Position numbers and translations under genes: made by a program
The notes under the pieces: generated by a model
Seen by the model: only the letters and a program-made list of their open reading frames with translations
The model's database searches: none
What the model was told of the DNA's origin: nothing
In this document: piece by piece, positions 1-11,880 of the stretch
How positions within the stretch are numbered: the stretch's first letter is position 1
Layout of the letters: each line of letters starts with the position of its first letter
Assembly: GCA_030015575.1 (NCBI GenBank)
Contig: CM057340.1
Span: forward strand, 750,083,632-750,147,631
DNA from: Agapanthus africanus
Lineage: Eukaryota > Streptophyta > Magnoliopsida > Asparagales > Amaryllidaceae
Reading direction: 5' to 3'
DNA length: 64,000 nucleotides

Positions 1-750
1 CAATCCGTCTGCCAATGCCCATTCCTGTAACAATAGGAACATCCCCCGTTCCTTACTCTTAGCCCTGAAACTTTTGCCCTTCCCTTTTCTTTTACCTTAC
101 TGACACCGTCTATCGGTTCTGTGGAGGTCTTCTTCTTCTCACCCTTGGCTTCCGCCTTGGATCCAGAAAAGGAAGATTCCCCATTAAGCAGAGCGGGTGT
201 CTCCCTGGTTTCCTTCAGGGCGTGAGTAGAAGGTAAGGACTGTAGAATCAAGTCAGCATATGACTGGTTCTCCAACGTGGTCTCCAAGTCCGTGGGCTGT
301 TTGGTACAGCTAGTCATCATAAGGACGTTGTCCCCCTACAGATGACCCGATAGCCACCCTTGCTTGAAGCAATTCCTTCGAGGTCTCATAACTTGTGATA
401 AGAGATTACTCTCCATATAAATCTTTATTATGGAGGAAGATGGAAGCTAAGTCCATCTTCTCGTGCTGCCTCTGGTTTTCACTATTTACTGAGGCCAACA
501 CGAGATACTTGGCATTCGCACTATCGTTTTCCTTTGTCTCACGGATATCAATATCCGCGACGGTGAAAACTGGACCTGGGACGGCAGGGGCTTGAGTAGT
601 AATGAGGTGGTCCATCTTGTCACAGGCAATGGACATCTGGACAAACCCTTGCCAGTCAATATAATCTGGTCCAGTCAATTTATTAGCCAGTTGTAACTTA
701 GGTGTGGTCAACTGGTCGCTGCAATTTAGAGGAGAGAGAAGAAACACTTA
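1..750 (-). pseudogene. Ty1/copia gag remnant, Angela/Tork type (partial, runs off left edge)
   Basis: Read on the minus strand, 747-406 is an open frame with the copia Gag signature (KLTGPDYIDW, then a segment ending in MDHLITTQAP), the usual start of the UBN2/Gag region that forms the capsid. A TAA at 406-408 ends it. At 1-59 a second minus frame, shifted relative to the first, encodes a CCHC zinc knuckle (C-x2-C-x4-H-x4-C), with the last Cys codon cut by the window edge. It is preceded by a Lys/Arg-rich stretch. The frame change and stop show decay. Gag lies downstream of the primer site at 2752-2763 and LTR at 2766-4772, so this is the 5' part of one minus-strand element whose pol lies beyond base 1. 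Just before the frame (about 725-747) is a pyrimidine run ending in TTGCAG, which resembles a 3' splice site; a spliced leader is possible but unproven. Confidence 0.8.
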
Positions 751-2751
751 GCATGATGCTCTTGCAAGTTTATATTGGTTTTTAATTTATCTAAATAGGA
801 TGGCTCCTACTGTATCTTGAATCCTTCCTCGAACCATAAAAGAATAATTAGTCAGGATTTATCTCACAATATAATACTTGCTTAACCTTTCAGCCAGGCC
901 AGTTTCGATGCTTTAAGGGAGGTTTTACGATGCTTTCGTGAATTTCCTTAATTAAATAACCTTTTTTCCCTTGAGGCGTAGCCCCGCTGACACCTTTCTA
1001 GACACCTACTTAGTTTATAGCATTGAACGTTAAGTGAAAAAATCTCCCGAGGAGTAGCATATACTCACAGTAGGATCAGGATCCAAATATCATTGTGTGG
1101 TAATGCTGAAGGAATCCTACCAATATTATCACACTCTAAATGGTATGCAGCACTAGCAAATTTCAATTTCCTTAGAAACCCCCGATGTGGATTTTTCCCC
1201 ATGCTCTTATGACCTTGACTAAGGCCAATAAATCATAAGTCACAAGTCAAGTTCTACCCATCATTGTCCAGGTTAATTTGAACCCACCCATACATACCCT
1301 TGACTAAGGCCAAAAAAATAGTATGACTGTCCCAAACCAACGCATCTATCTATACAACATATGAATACCCAGCAGTTACCAATTACTATGCCTTGACTAA
1401 AGCCAACAAACATAGCTTGAATACTATTGAATATTCATATGAAATGACGGAGGGCTACGAATGGTTTTGGCGAAACTGTGAACGTAGTGAACTTGATTTA
1501 ATCGACGGAACCTGATAGCTTTTAAAACGAGTGGTTTGAGCTCTGCATTTTTAAAAGTTTGATTTTGGAAAAACCGAGTGGTTTTAAAATCATTCCAATG
1601 ATTCAGCTTTGGTTTATTTGCTTTGCATTAAAATGCAGTCCCATCAATTAACCGATATTGCAGAAAACAACGAAAATACAACGTACGCTTATGCCATCCG
1701 CATTCGCCACGGGGCCACATCATCACCCGTTAGGTTACTTAACTAATGACAGAGCGGGGGCTGGACTAGCGCGGATGCAAAACATAAGCAACGTCTATTA
1801 TATAATATATATATACATAATAATATCCATTCGTCAGACGCAATAATAGGCATTCCAGATCATAGATGAACACATTGGATATACTAAGAATTCCATATTT
1901 CGTTTAAGCCAGTAATGAAAGCGGATTCCACGGCCGTGATGATTAGCCAAACCCCACCCCAGACCCCTACGGGCGCGGCAAACCACCCGCCAAATTCCTG
2001 AAGCGAAGCAACCTCTCTCAACAAAGTGAGTAGGCCACTCGGCACTTCAAAGAACCCGGTAGTTTGCGCACCCCACCTTGGGTCTATCCTAGGAGCAGAA
2101 AACAGTAAAAGAAATAATATACAGTGATGGCTACAACCTCAACACGGATGTGCGACCGCAAAATAATATTACATCAATTTACAGTTTACATCAAATGAAA
2201 GAAAAGAAAACTCTCATCTTACATCCCCGGCTATTCATCTACGACGATCCAACAAGTTCATATACATAAACCACAAGAACAACAACACAGATATGTGCAA
2301 CCCCGACTAATCGACGTATAGCAATTAGTAGACGTTTCCAAACACATATATCACAACTTGAAACTTTAAACGACGTTAAAACTACGACTTCGAAACACCC
2401 CGTATTGCCACAGTAAAAAGATAACAGTATATCCAAAAATGTCAAAAACAAACAACATATGAGACCTTAGATCCAAGCAACTAGAACACAGACCAAAATT
2501 CAATGCATTTCACCACAACAAAAAAGGTGACACCGGATTTTTTGAAGGTTTGGTCGGTCCAATTCAGGTGAAATTGCTACATTTTTTGTGTGCGTTCATA
2601 TCACAACAAGTAGAGCATTCTGCAATTGTTTAAAAAATTTTTAGAGGCTCGGAAAAATTTGATAGAAACTTGGAGTTTAGGTTTCGTCTTTCGGAGTTAT
2701 TTCGGTTTCGTAGTATTACACTTCGTCTAAACTGTTAGTTATGGTTTAGTA
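751..2751 (-). other. copia 5' leader / untranslated region, with a shared retroelement cassette
   Basis: About 2 kb lies between the copia primer site and gag with no credible ORF. The phrase CCTTGACTAAGGCCAA recurs, with small changes, near 1212, 1298 and 1391. At about 890-1010 (minus strand) is a cassette with GTGTCTAG, TTATTTAATTAAGGAA, TTC-CGAAAGCAT and AACCTCCC in order; the same ordered words occur in the two Athila-type elements here. The length is large for a copia leader, so an older insertion may be embedded, but I could not identify its ends. Confidence 0.45.
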
Positions 2752-2763
2752 GGCTTTGATACC
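2752..2763 (-). other. copia primer binding site (tRNA-iMet type)
   Basis: On the minus strand the sequence two bases after the LTR end reads GGTATCAAAGCC, one base from the common plant copia primer site GGTATCAGAGCC, complementary to the 3' end of initiator tRNA-Met. It fixes the LTR as a 5' LTR and the element as minus-strand. Confidence 0.8.
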
Positions 2764-2765
2764 GC

Positions 2766-4772
2766 TGTAAGTCGACATCACTCGTCCCGCGGGGAGACGG
2801 AACAGGTAAAAAACGATTTTACAAACATGGTAACGTCGACTTGAACCCCAGGATCTTAGCTAAACCATAACTAACAAACTAATTAGGAGGTTTGCCTACT
2901 ATGTAAGAAGGTTATACCTCAAGATACAAGTCATTCGAGTCTTCTCCGCTGTCCTCCTCGTTATCGTAAGCTCCGAGGATCGATCCCGATCGTAGCTTCC
3001 TCGTCGGCTTCCTCATTTCAAAGACAATCCACCCGATAGTCTATAGTCCGAGCTCCTAACTTAAATCCGAGGTAACTAAGGCACCTAGTTTGCCAAACAA
3101 GATGACCTAGGTGATGTAGAGAAAGAAGATGAATTTATTTGTCTCTTGGAACCTTAGTTTACTCAACTCATGAGACCTTAAGGGTTGAGAGGAAGAAGAA
3201 GATGGAACTTGAGGAAAGAGAAAGTATATTTACAAATGATAATTGAGATAGCTCTCTTCATATTACCATAAGCCTGTGAAAAGAAAGTATCTCACCCAAA
3301 ATATCTAGTGCCAAAAATATCTCACAAAATATCTAAGTCAAACCATGCTTGAATGGTCAAACCAAGTAGCCATGCTTGAATTATCATATATCAATATAAC
3401 AATATATTTACTCCACCTTATAATTGTTTTAATTAAATGAATAATCAAAACCCTAATGAGGTGTCTCCTTCTAAAAGCAATCTTAAGCAATTACAAGAAT
3501 GCCCCTCTCATCCGTATATACATACCCGTATCCGTGTTCCGAGAAACACAAATACAATGAGACGAAAATGATCCATCAATATAATACTAGGATCCGGTTT
3601 AAACTAAAGCCCACTAGTATTATCCGCCCGAATATCATACACGTGCATGTACACGTATGTGATCGTAGCCCTGCCGCAAAACCATACGGCCTCTACATCT
3701 TTTACCCGATGCAGGGAAATTCTCTATGTGGGACTCTAAAGACCCGACAGTACGCTAGCAGTGGGTTTAACCAAAAGCCGCAAGCGGTACTAGCTACACG
3801 TAACGGCTGCCCAGGTATCTGTCGATAAGAAAACCGATGAGCAAACTCATCCGAACTCCGACTGAGCCTGTATGTGACATTCTCCGTACAGTCCGGTATA
3901 TTCATCTAATAGTATCGCATATCGGGCCTAGGAGGGCAGTAAACGTCAGACCCCTAATAGCGCAATAAGTCGTGTCGGAGTGTAGCCCAAAACACCCTGA
4001 GAAACTACTGGAATATCTACCAGTAAATCTCGCTTGCCTTGGCCAGGGATTTTGTGTAATGGCTCTCCGAACACAGCGCGATATCAACCCCCAATACTGG
4101 GAGAGAGGAATCTTGTCTAACCGCCATTACTTCCAAGTGGTTCGGGATTGCACCCAACTACTAACTGTTTGCACAACTCCTTTGAGCCATGGTAGGGTAG
4201 TAATCAAAATACAGTAGGAACACACTTGAGGCGAAATAGCAGTGTCAAGTCAACGGACTAAGCTGTACTCATGTCACCTAGGAACTGCTACCCGGCGATA
4301 GGTATAATGCCCACCAACAGTTCCCGACGAGTCCTGTCCAGTGTACTCATAACATAATGATCACCTGCATACTATCTCTAGTACGACGTACTAATTGCTG
4401 TGGGACAGACCATCTCCCCTGCTGGGATGAGAAGCATATATACTAGTCTACTCTGGAGTATCGATACCCCGTCTCGATAGTCTTAGGACTAGGGACCTGT
4501 ATAAGGATATGCTTATAGACTACCCAGCCCCCCACTAGTGTGAATGTCATCACAACGCTCGTAATCAAGCAAAGATGCTAAGGGCTCTACCAATATGTAT
4601 AAGCGATATGCTAAAAGAAACACATACACTTATTTAGGTAGAAACAAACCAAGTAGCATACTACCATTTTGAGCAAGATTGTCAATACAACTGTGAGTAT
4701 CCCAAGTTTCCATTAAGTAATATACAAACCAGTATGATACAATAATGGTCTCTAGGGCATATATCGCTAACA
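2766..4772 (-). mobile_element. 5' LTR of minus-strand Angela/Tork-like copia
   Basis: Read on the minus strand the LTR opens with TGTTAGCGATATATGCCC followed by TAGAGACC, resembling the Angela-type LTR start (TGTTGGAATTATGCCC...), and closes with GACTTACA. That gives TG...CA ends and about 2007 bp. The iMet-type primer site follows directly. Homologous LTR sequence occurs at 23041-24177 and 62568-64000, all in the same orientation. Small ORFs inside (for example 3499-3828, 3972-4217) are incidental. Confidence 0.8.
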
Positions 4773-4777
4773 GTATT

Positions 4778-4960
4778 AGTTTAGGGTCATCTCGGACCAT
4801 AATATTAATTTAAAATCATCTCAGACTTAAATATTAGTTTTAAGTCGTATCAGACCAAAATATTAGTTTAAAGTCATCTCAGATGTAAATACTAGTATAA
4901 GGTCATCTCGGACCAGGTAGTAGTTTAGGGTCATTTCGGACCAAAATATTGTTGGATATT
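4778..4960. repeat. short tandem repeat with GGTC-N6-GACC dyads
   Basis: Five to six diverged units of about 35 bp, each containing a phrase like TTTAGGGTCATCTCGGACC. The core GGTC-atctcg-GACC is a small inverted repeat; in weaker units the arms shrink to GTC/GAC. The architecture resembles the GGAC-N6-GTCC arrays at 10760-11880, 42640-42803 and 58118-58540, with a different arm sequence. Confidence 0.65.
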
Positions 4961-6729
4961 GGAGGGGATATGGTGGTTGACTTCTGTGTCACATATAGCT
5001 GGTTTTTATGCCATGATGGTTGCTCATGGATTGTAGCAAGTTGATATGATGTAACCCACTGCAGGGCAAAATTCCAGTTTAGAGATGTAGTGGTCCATAG
5101 ATAATGCCAAAAATGGGTTTAAAGGTGAGTACAGGGACCCGTAGAGGGCCACCGCCATTGGTTTTGTGATTGCAGGGACTTATAGGGGTCACCACCATAG
5201 GTTTAGTAGGGTTTAGAGGAGTTATAGAGGTCACCGCCATTGTCATGGTTAGATGCGGGAAGCTCTTTGGGGTCTCCGCCGTAGATTTGGTGGGGGCGGA
5301 AGCCTTCGGGGGTCTCCGCCATTGATTTAGTCGGTGTGGGGCCCTCTGGGGGTCGCTGCCCTGGATTTAATGTATGCGAGACCCTCCAGGGGATCGTAGC
5401 TTTAGATTTAATAGAAGTGGGATCCGCTAGGGGTCCCTGCCATAGGTTTAGGGGGTCTCCTCCATTGATATTGTGGGTGCGGGACCCTCTAGTTGTTCGC
5501 CACCATGGTTTTAATAGAAATATGATTGCGCCGCCATGTTTATTGATTGGGCTTGAGGAGCTCTGGAGGTCATCGCCAGCGATTGATTTTCATGGAGGTG
5601 TCTCCGCAGTTGATGATTTTTCAACATTTTTCAAGTTTTTTATCATATGGTTCATGTTCAGTATGTATGTGTGCGCATTTGTTCATTATCGACCCATGTG
5701 TATGTCGACGGAGCCCATTACGGGGAAATTTTGTGATGGATAACTCAAACGAGCATCCGTATACATGGGGATAATTCCGAAGAGCATCCGAAAGAGTATA
5801 ACTTTTGCAAGTATCCCATAATTTAGTTTAAAAAGTCGTATTGAAGCTTATTGAAGGATTTTAAATCATTGAACAGTTCACAGCAGGATCTTTTAACTTT
5901 GCATCTTAGGGATAACTCTTTATCGAGCATCCCATGAATCACTTGTTTTAAAGCAGCTGAAACATATATCATTGGATCACAAGAAATTTCAGAGAATCAT
6001 TGGAGCACAAGAAATTTCAGAGAAGAGGAAGCTCGCTCTTCCATACTTATGTTTGTTCTAACTCTTCTCCTCTTCTTCTTCTGGAAATTTGATCTTTTGA
6101 GTACGTTCATGCTCCTTAGTAATTCACTGGTGTTTTTTTGTGAGTTTTTAATAGTTTAGAGTGATTAACTCTTCTTAGGAGGCATTGAAGGAGAATTTAT
6201 AGCTCCAGGAGTGCTTACAATTGTGGCCTTGAAAATAGGCCACGATCTAGAGATGTGGGAAGGGGCGCCATTGTCTGCCTTCTCACGTTCTATGAGGAGG
6301 TCCCCACCGTCGGGGGCTTCTTTATAGAATGGCGGGGACCCCATGTTGGCGGCCCCCTTCAAGGAGCTGCGTAGAGCTCTTGAAGTATGGCGGCGGAGAC
6401 CTCTGTAGGCGCTTCGTGGCGAAGACTTCCCACAGAGCACGGTGGAGACCTTATTATCGTGGACCCCTTAAGCATAGCGTGGACCCATTCAGAGCACAGC
6501 AGCAGAGACCCTGTGTCCGGGACCTTCAAAAGAGCGTCGGGAGCCTCTCTTGACTTCTTCATAGACTTTTGAACTATCCATCCTCTTTTCAAGCTCCTTC
6601 TCATGGTTAATGCTTAAGAAACGTTCCGTCCTTGAACTGTGCGCCACTTTGCATGGTTGAATTCAATATTCCCTTTATAAATTTGAGAGTGTTTGTTCTT
6701 CTTCATTTGTAAAAGAAAGAGAGAGAACA
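4961..6729. repeat. decayed repeat region with GC-rich GGGACC/GGTCTCCGCC units
   Basis: From about 5090 to 5620 a phrase like GGGACCCTCTAGGGGGTCTCCGCCATTG recurs every 50-65 bp with much divergence. Similar GC-rich units return at 6290-6540. The ORFs at 5336-5743 and 6165-6604 are frames through these repeats in several directions, so I do not call them genes. The interval 5760-6170 is AT-rich; I see nothing identifiable there beyond a near-duplicated phrase (CACAAGAAATTTCAGAGAA at about 5980 and 6006). Confidence 0.5.
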
Positions 6730-7227
6730 ATGGCTTGCAATCGCCCACATGCTCCCCGACAGCCATAGGAAGTGCCCATCAGGGATATTATCCCTCGCTT
6801 TGTTGCACGTCTATTAAATCCAAACTTCACGGATGCTCAGTGCGACTTGATGATGCATGAGCTTGTGACTCGTGTAGGGTCTCCTCTGCCGGTCGGTTCT
6901 ATTTGGCTTCGAATGGTCTTTTCTTCCATTCTCAATGCTATTCCCTCTCATCTGGAGGAGATGACTTTAGCGATGTTCTATACGGCGGAGGATAAGATCG
7001 ACTCCGTCCATGAAGCGTGCTTGATCACGAAACCACCGAGGGACCGCTTTGTCCTTATCTTGAGCTGGATACAGGCTCGACGGGCTATTATGTCTTCTTT
7101 TGCTGATGGGCACGACGATGATAGATGGGGAGAGTCTCTTCGTGAGATTCATCATTACAACATGGTGGAGAAGGCCGAGAGTGAGTTCCAAAGCCTTGAA
7201 ATATGTTTTGTTAACCCTTGTAGCTGA
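6730..7227 (+). pseudogene. unrecognised ~165-codon ORF, copy A
   Basis: An ATG at 6730, after a purine-rich run, opens a frame interrupted only by TAG at 6766-6768. It then runs open to 7227 and begins EVPIRDIIPRFVARL. Its partner, copy B at 7835-8338, starts in the same way (SIRDIIS) and aligns along its length: FTDAQ against YTDVQ, AEDKIDSVHEACLI against TEDKVHLVFQKGLI, ARRAIMSSF against QRAIISSY, and FVNP against FSNP near the end. A shared length of about 166 codons and parallel 3' ends followed by GAAATAAAATG-like sequence indicate a real ancestral protein. The predicted protein is soluble and helical-looking, with no membrane segment or catalytic motif I recognise. It may be an accessory ORF of a Tat-type element; function unknown. 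Confidence 0.5.
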
Positions 7228-7519
7228 GACCCTATGTTTGGCGATCTCTTTGTTTGGCTTGAAATAAATGTTCAAATGTGTTTTTTTCTTTTGAATAAAA
7301 TGCATGTTCATCATTATTCGGTAAATTTTTCATGTCAAACAAATGCCCTCATCAATGAAGGCATATAGATCATCCTTGTGCGTGAAATTGATAAAGGTTT
7401 TCCGTCGAATATGCTTTTGTTGATTTAACTTTCGTATCGTTGTGGAAGTGACTTTGTTTTGCCCATACAACAAAATTTTGATAGTTGATGTTTGGCACAT
7501 GTGGTACCCGTCGAAAAGG

Positions 7520-7700
7520 TTATTTGGATGTTGGTTAGTGAAGTCCCCGCTACTGGGGGTGCCCCTTGTTTGGATGGAAGGGGGGTCGCCGATGTTGTAG
7601 GCCCATTCTTTTGATTTTGAGGTGCCCGACGTTGGGGACCCCTTGTTTTGATCATGGGGCATTCAATGTCGGGGACCCTCAAGGAAGTTGGACTGCCGTA
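7520..7700. repeat. GC-rich GGGGACCCC-type repeat cluster
   Basis: Several units such as TGCCCGACGTTGGGGACCCC follow one another between ORF copies A and B. They match the style of the repeats at 5090-5620, 6290-6540 and 9180-9510. ORFs on the minus strand here (7330-7682) arise from these repeats. Confidence 0.55.
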
Positions 7701-7834
7701 TGCCTTTGGTGAACGACGTGTCTCTTGGATTTCAGTGACAACCTAAATGCTATCACACCTTTTTATGATCTCGTTAAGAGTCTTCTAACACTATAAATAG
7801 AGTTAAGATCCCTATTTTCTTTGCATAGAGATCC

Positions 7835-8338
7835 ATGACTCATAACATGACTTCCATTAGGGATATTATCTCTCATGATGACATTCGCTCTTATGTACCG
7901 GGCTACACTGACGTCCAGTATGAAGCTGTGTTACGGCTTTTCGAGGATCATTATAGGCGATTGCTTTCTCGCTGCTCTTCTCTTCTCTAAATGATATTTA
8001 AGGCGATCTCGGATACTTTGCCTAAGAACTTTGAGGTGATGCTGATCTAAGCACTCGATAACACCGAGGATAAAGTGCACTTGGTCTTCCAAAAGGGCTT
8101 GATCTCCAAAAGGCTGAGAGACCGTGCGACTACCCTTTTGCACCAGATTTATCAGCAGAGAGCGATCATATCCTCATATATGAGGATGGAAGATATCAGT
8201 GGTGATCCCGAAGCTTATAGGCATGAATGGGTACATAAAGCGATGAAAGAAAATGCTGGGGGGGAGGGCTTGTACGGTTTTAGTTTTGAGTTTTCCAACC
8301 CTTATACCAACGCTATTATATTGTTGCCCTTTATTTGA
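7835..8338 (+). pseudogene. unrecognised ~167-codon ORF, copy B (tandem paralogue of copy A)
   Basis: The frame opens at ATG 7835 (a second ATG is at 7847), contains TAA at 7988-7990 and 8048-8050, and is otherwise open to 8338. It aligns end to end with copy A without needing a frameshift, as described there, but the two are well diverged. Each copy follows a GC-rich GGGGACCCC cluster and ends just before an ATAAAAT-rich stretch, so the duplicated unit probably included flanking DNA. The two stops make this copy non-functional unless they are read through. Family unrecognised. Confidence 0.5.
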
Positions 8339-10210
8339 ATGATGAAATAAAATAATATTTGCCTTGAATGTCTGTCCTACTATCATATATATTTTATGTT
8401 CTTTGTATCTGCATTTTTTTTGATATTCTAGGGATGGATATTTCTGTTGAAGGATGTTCTAAACGAACGTCTGAATTGACAACATTTGTCGTTGCCATTT
8501 TATAGGATGAGAGTTAAAGATGATGGGGTCTTCGCCGTTGGAGACCCATCTTGCATTTATGTGGCGTAGCCGATGTCAGAGGTCCCCTCTTTCTCATTTG
8601 GGTGCAATTTTAAATGGGTCATATTTTGGAGATAACTGAATCACAAATCAACGGCCCAAATTTAAATTTGAGTTGAACAGACATGATTGTCTAAGATTTA
8701 GAGAATTCTTTTGGGATTCCTTCCCTATACACAGGGATTCTTTTCTTTTCTCTCTCTCATTATTTCTTTATCTATTCCTTTTTTAAACTTCCTAGAGAGA
8801 ACCGATCGCCTTCCCCCTTTTTTTTCTTCTCCTTCTTCATCTTTGAAACCCATCGATCAAGGTAAAAGGGCTGTCGAACTAGAGGGGGCTTCTCCTCCTC
8901 GACAACTCTGTCGATCGTCTCGTCATGGGTTCCCTGCAGCGTGGAGATCGAACAGAGGAAGAGAACCCTCATGGATTTGTTTGCAATGTCGATGAAGGAG
9001 ATGAGACTTGTTCTCGTCTCTATTTTCATGGGAAATAGCTTAGGATTGGGTTTTTCCATTTCCTTGATTTCGAGAAATAGGGCTAACAACTATATTTTCT
9101 CCATGGGTTTTTTTTGATTTTAGGGGAGATCATCCACAATTTTTGTTTGTGGGAATCGGGGATCAGAAGTTGCATGGATTTAGGGTCTTTTCGAAGTCAC
9201 CGACATCAAAAAAAAATTTGATGGGTTTCTCCGCTTGTGGATCTTGGGAGGAAGATGATGGGTCTCCGCCGTCGGGAGCCCTCTTGTTTTTACTTGGGGG
9301 CGCTCGACATCGGACCCTCCTTTCTTGGATTCGGGGCTTCCTCTATCGGGGGCTCCCTTTTGGGCTTCTCGTTGTTGGGGGCTTCCTTTTGGTGATCCCG
9401 ACATCAGGGGCTTCTTTTCTTTATGCTTGGGGTTCCAGACATCGAGGACCTCTTTTGCTTGGACATGGGGTTCCCGCTGTCGGGGCCCCCTTTTCCTTGC
9501 TTATTTTGTTTTTTCTTCCTTAGTTGATTTTTTTTTTATTTCGCATGGCTTTTGTTTGTCTTTTCTGAGGTTTGCGACATGCCGATCGGTGGAGAACCAT
9601 TGAACATTGCCGTTTCTACTGAAGTTCCTCCTGAAGTCACTCAAGGCCCAGCTTTAACACAAATTCCGAGAAAAGACTTATATAACTGGGAATCTCCTGG
9701 TCGTGAGATGAAAACTATCCTACGGAGGGAGGTACTGCATCATATTTTGGCAAGGATCAAGTACCTTCTTCTGCCGGTGAAATATCAATGTCTAAAGCAC
9801 GAGCTGCACAAGGTCCAACTGGGGAGGAGCAACCGCCACAAAGTATTAGGCTGGTACTTCTCGCGTGGCTAATCCTACCATAGAGGCAGGTGATTGATGT
9901 GTTTAAAAAGTAGTGTTGTAAATAAAGTAACTGCAATCAGGACGGTGTCGCTAGTAGCTGTAAATCCTTAGTTCCCATATATATTTTTCGTATATTTTTC
10001 CAGATTTTCCTTGAATTTTTCTATTTTATATACTTTTTTTTTCTATTTTCTATTTTTTATTTAAATTCCTAACCTAAAAATCTAAACCCAAATCCTAAGC
10101 TACCCGACCCAACCAACCCGACCCGACCCGGCTCGCCCGACCCGCACCCGCTTCCCACTTCTTCTTCCTCCCTTTTTCTCTTTTTCCTGCCTCTTTCTCG
10201 CAACAGCCCC
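8339..10210. repeat. decayed repeat DNA left of element H
   Basis: 8500-8600 and 9180-9510 hold more GC-rich dyad units, such as GGGTCTCCGCCGTCGGGAGC followed by CC. The ORFs at 9143-9523 and 9325-9603 run through these. The frame 9552-9872 is open for 106 codons but unrecognised and unsupported. At about 9938-9955 the phrase ATCAGGACGGTGTCGCT matches the conserved end region of the Athila-type LTRs at 33124 and 39273, so an Athila-type LTR scrap is likely. 10100-10150 is a (CCCGA)n-like low-complexity tract. Confidence 0.45.
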
Positions 10211-10759
10211 TGTTCACCGCCGGAAGTCGGGAAGACTGAACGTCTTGCCTGAATCTGGGGGCAGATGCTAATTGGTGCTATCCGTCCACTTATCCGAAGA
10301 TGCCAAGTTGATTTATGGCACCATGTATCGAAGGTTTAAACGGATACGGCCGATATAACAGACTTCATTAGATTCCCCCTCGTTTGAGGGGGTTTTGATT
10401 GTGGGGACTCTCTTCCCTACAGGCGCAAGCCCCTGCAGTTAATTATGCTACCACATCGCGGTAACAACTTTCTCCTTCTCCATATGGTCACTTCGTGTCG
10501 TGGGGGTTTGTTTTGTGTTTGATTGCCCGTGGATTGTATACGGAGATGTTGTCGCCCGTAGGGCATGGACTAGTCCAAATCCGTATCTTACTTAGATTTA
10601 GGTTTGGGGGTTGGGTTTAAGGATACGTTAGCCTTATTTGAGACTAAGATCAACTTAAACGTTAGTTAAGGATATGTTAGTCTAATTTTAGACTAAGATC
10701 AACTTAACGGGACCGTTTAGATCCGACAAGAGAGCAATTGAGCTCTATTGTTTAGTTTA

Positions 10760-11880
10760 GTGACATTGCGGTCGATAATTAGTTTAAGGACATTACTGTC
10801 ATTGCTAGTTTTAAGACATCGCGGTCGAGGTTAAGGACATCATAGTCCGTGAGTTTAAGGACTTCATAGTCCGGTGTTAATTTTAAGACATCACGGTCGA
10901 GGTTAAGGACATCATAGTCCGTGGATTTAAGGACTCCACAGTCCGACGTTAGTTTTAAGATATCGCGGTCAAGGTTAAGGACATCATAGTCCATGGGCTT
11001 AAGGACCCCGCAGTCCAATGTTAGTTTTAAGACATCACGGTCGAGATTAAGGACAACATAGTCCGTGGATTTAAGGACTCCACAGTTCGACGTTAGTTTT
11101 AGGACATCACGGTCAAGGTTAAGAACATCATAGTCCGTGAGTTTAAGGACCTCACAGTCCGATGTTAGTTTTAAGACATCACGGTCGAGATTAAGGACAT
11201 CATAGTCCGTGGATTTAAGGACTCCACAGTCTAATGTTAGTTTTAAGACATCACGGTCGAGATTAAGGACATCATAGTCCGTGGATTTAAGGACTCCACA
11301 GTCCGACGTTAGTTTTAAGACATCACGGTCAAGGTTAAGGACATCATAGTCCGTGAGTTTAAGGACCTCATAGTCCGATGTTAGTTTTAAGACATCACGG
11401 TCGAGGTTAAGGACATCATAGTCCGTGGATTTAAGGACTCCACAGTCCGATGTTAGTTTTAAGACATCACGGTCGAGGTTAAGGACATCATAGTCCGTGA
11501 GTTTAAGGACCTCACAGTCCGATGTTAGTTTTAAGACATCACGGTCGAGGTTAAGGACATCATAGTCCGTGAGTTTAAGGACCTCAGAGTCCGATGTTAG
11601 TTTTAAGAAATCACGGTCGAGGTTAAGGACATCATAGTCCGTGAGTTTAAGGACCTCACAGTCCGATGTTAGTTTTAAGACATCACGATCGAGGTTAAGG
11701 ACATCATAGTCCGTGAGTTTAAGGACCTCACAGTCCGATGTTAGTTTTAAGACATCACGGTCGAGGTTAAGGACATCATAGTCCGTGAGTTTAAGGACCT
11801 CACAGTCCGATATTAGTTTTAAGACATCACGGTCGAGATTAAGGACATCATAGTCCGTGAGTTTAAGGACCCCACAGTCT
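10760..11880. repeat. 72-bp higher-order tandem repeat of GGAC-N6-GTCC dyads
   Basis: The phrase CATAGTCC recurs at 10841, 10913, 10985 and 11057, exactly 72 bp apart, and the pattern continues to 11880, about 15-16 units. Each unit consists of three diverged ~24-bp monomers carrying GGAC-atcata-GTCC, GGAC-ctcaca-GTCC and GAC-atcacg-GTC. It is therefore a 24-bp repeat organised as a trimer. The right LTR copy has only about six units at 58118-58540. Confidence 0.85.

Noticed and set aside
2239-2451. 70-codon hydrophobic minus ORF in the copia leader
   Set aside because: No homologue or start support; isolated short frame in AT-rich leader.
8711-8995. Candidate host gene start (TATA-like sequence, CT-rich leader, 94-codon ORF)
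   Set aside because: No domain, no splice structure and surrounded by repeat clusters; the evidence is too weak to annotate as a gene.
10760-11880. CRISPR-like regular array
   Set aside because: Units are contiguous with no unique spacers, and the context is a plant LTR; it is a tandem repeat.
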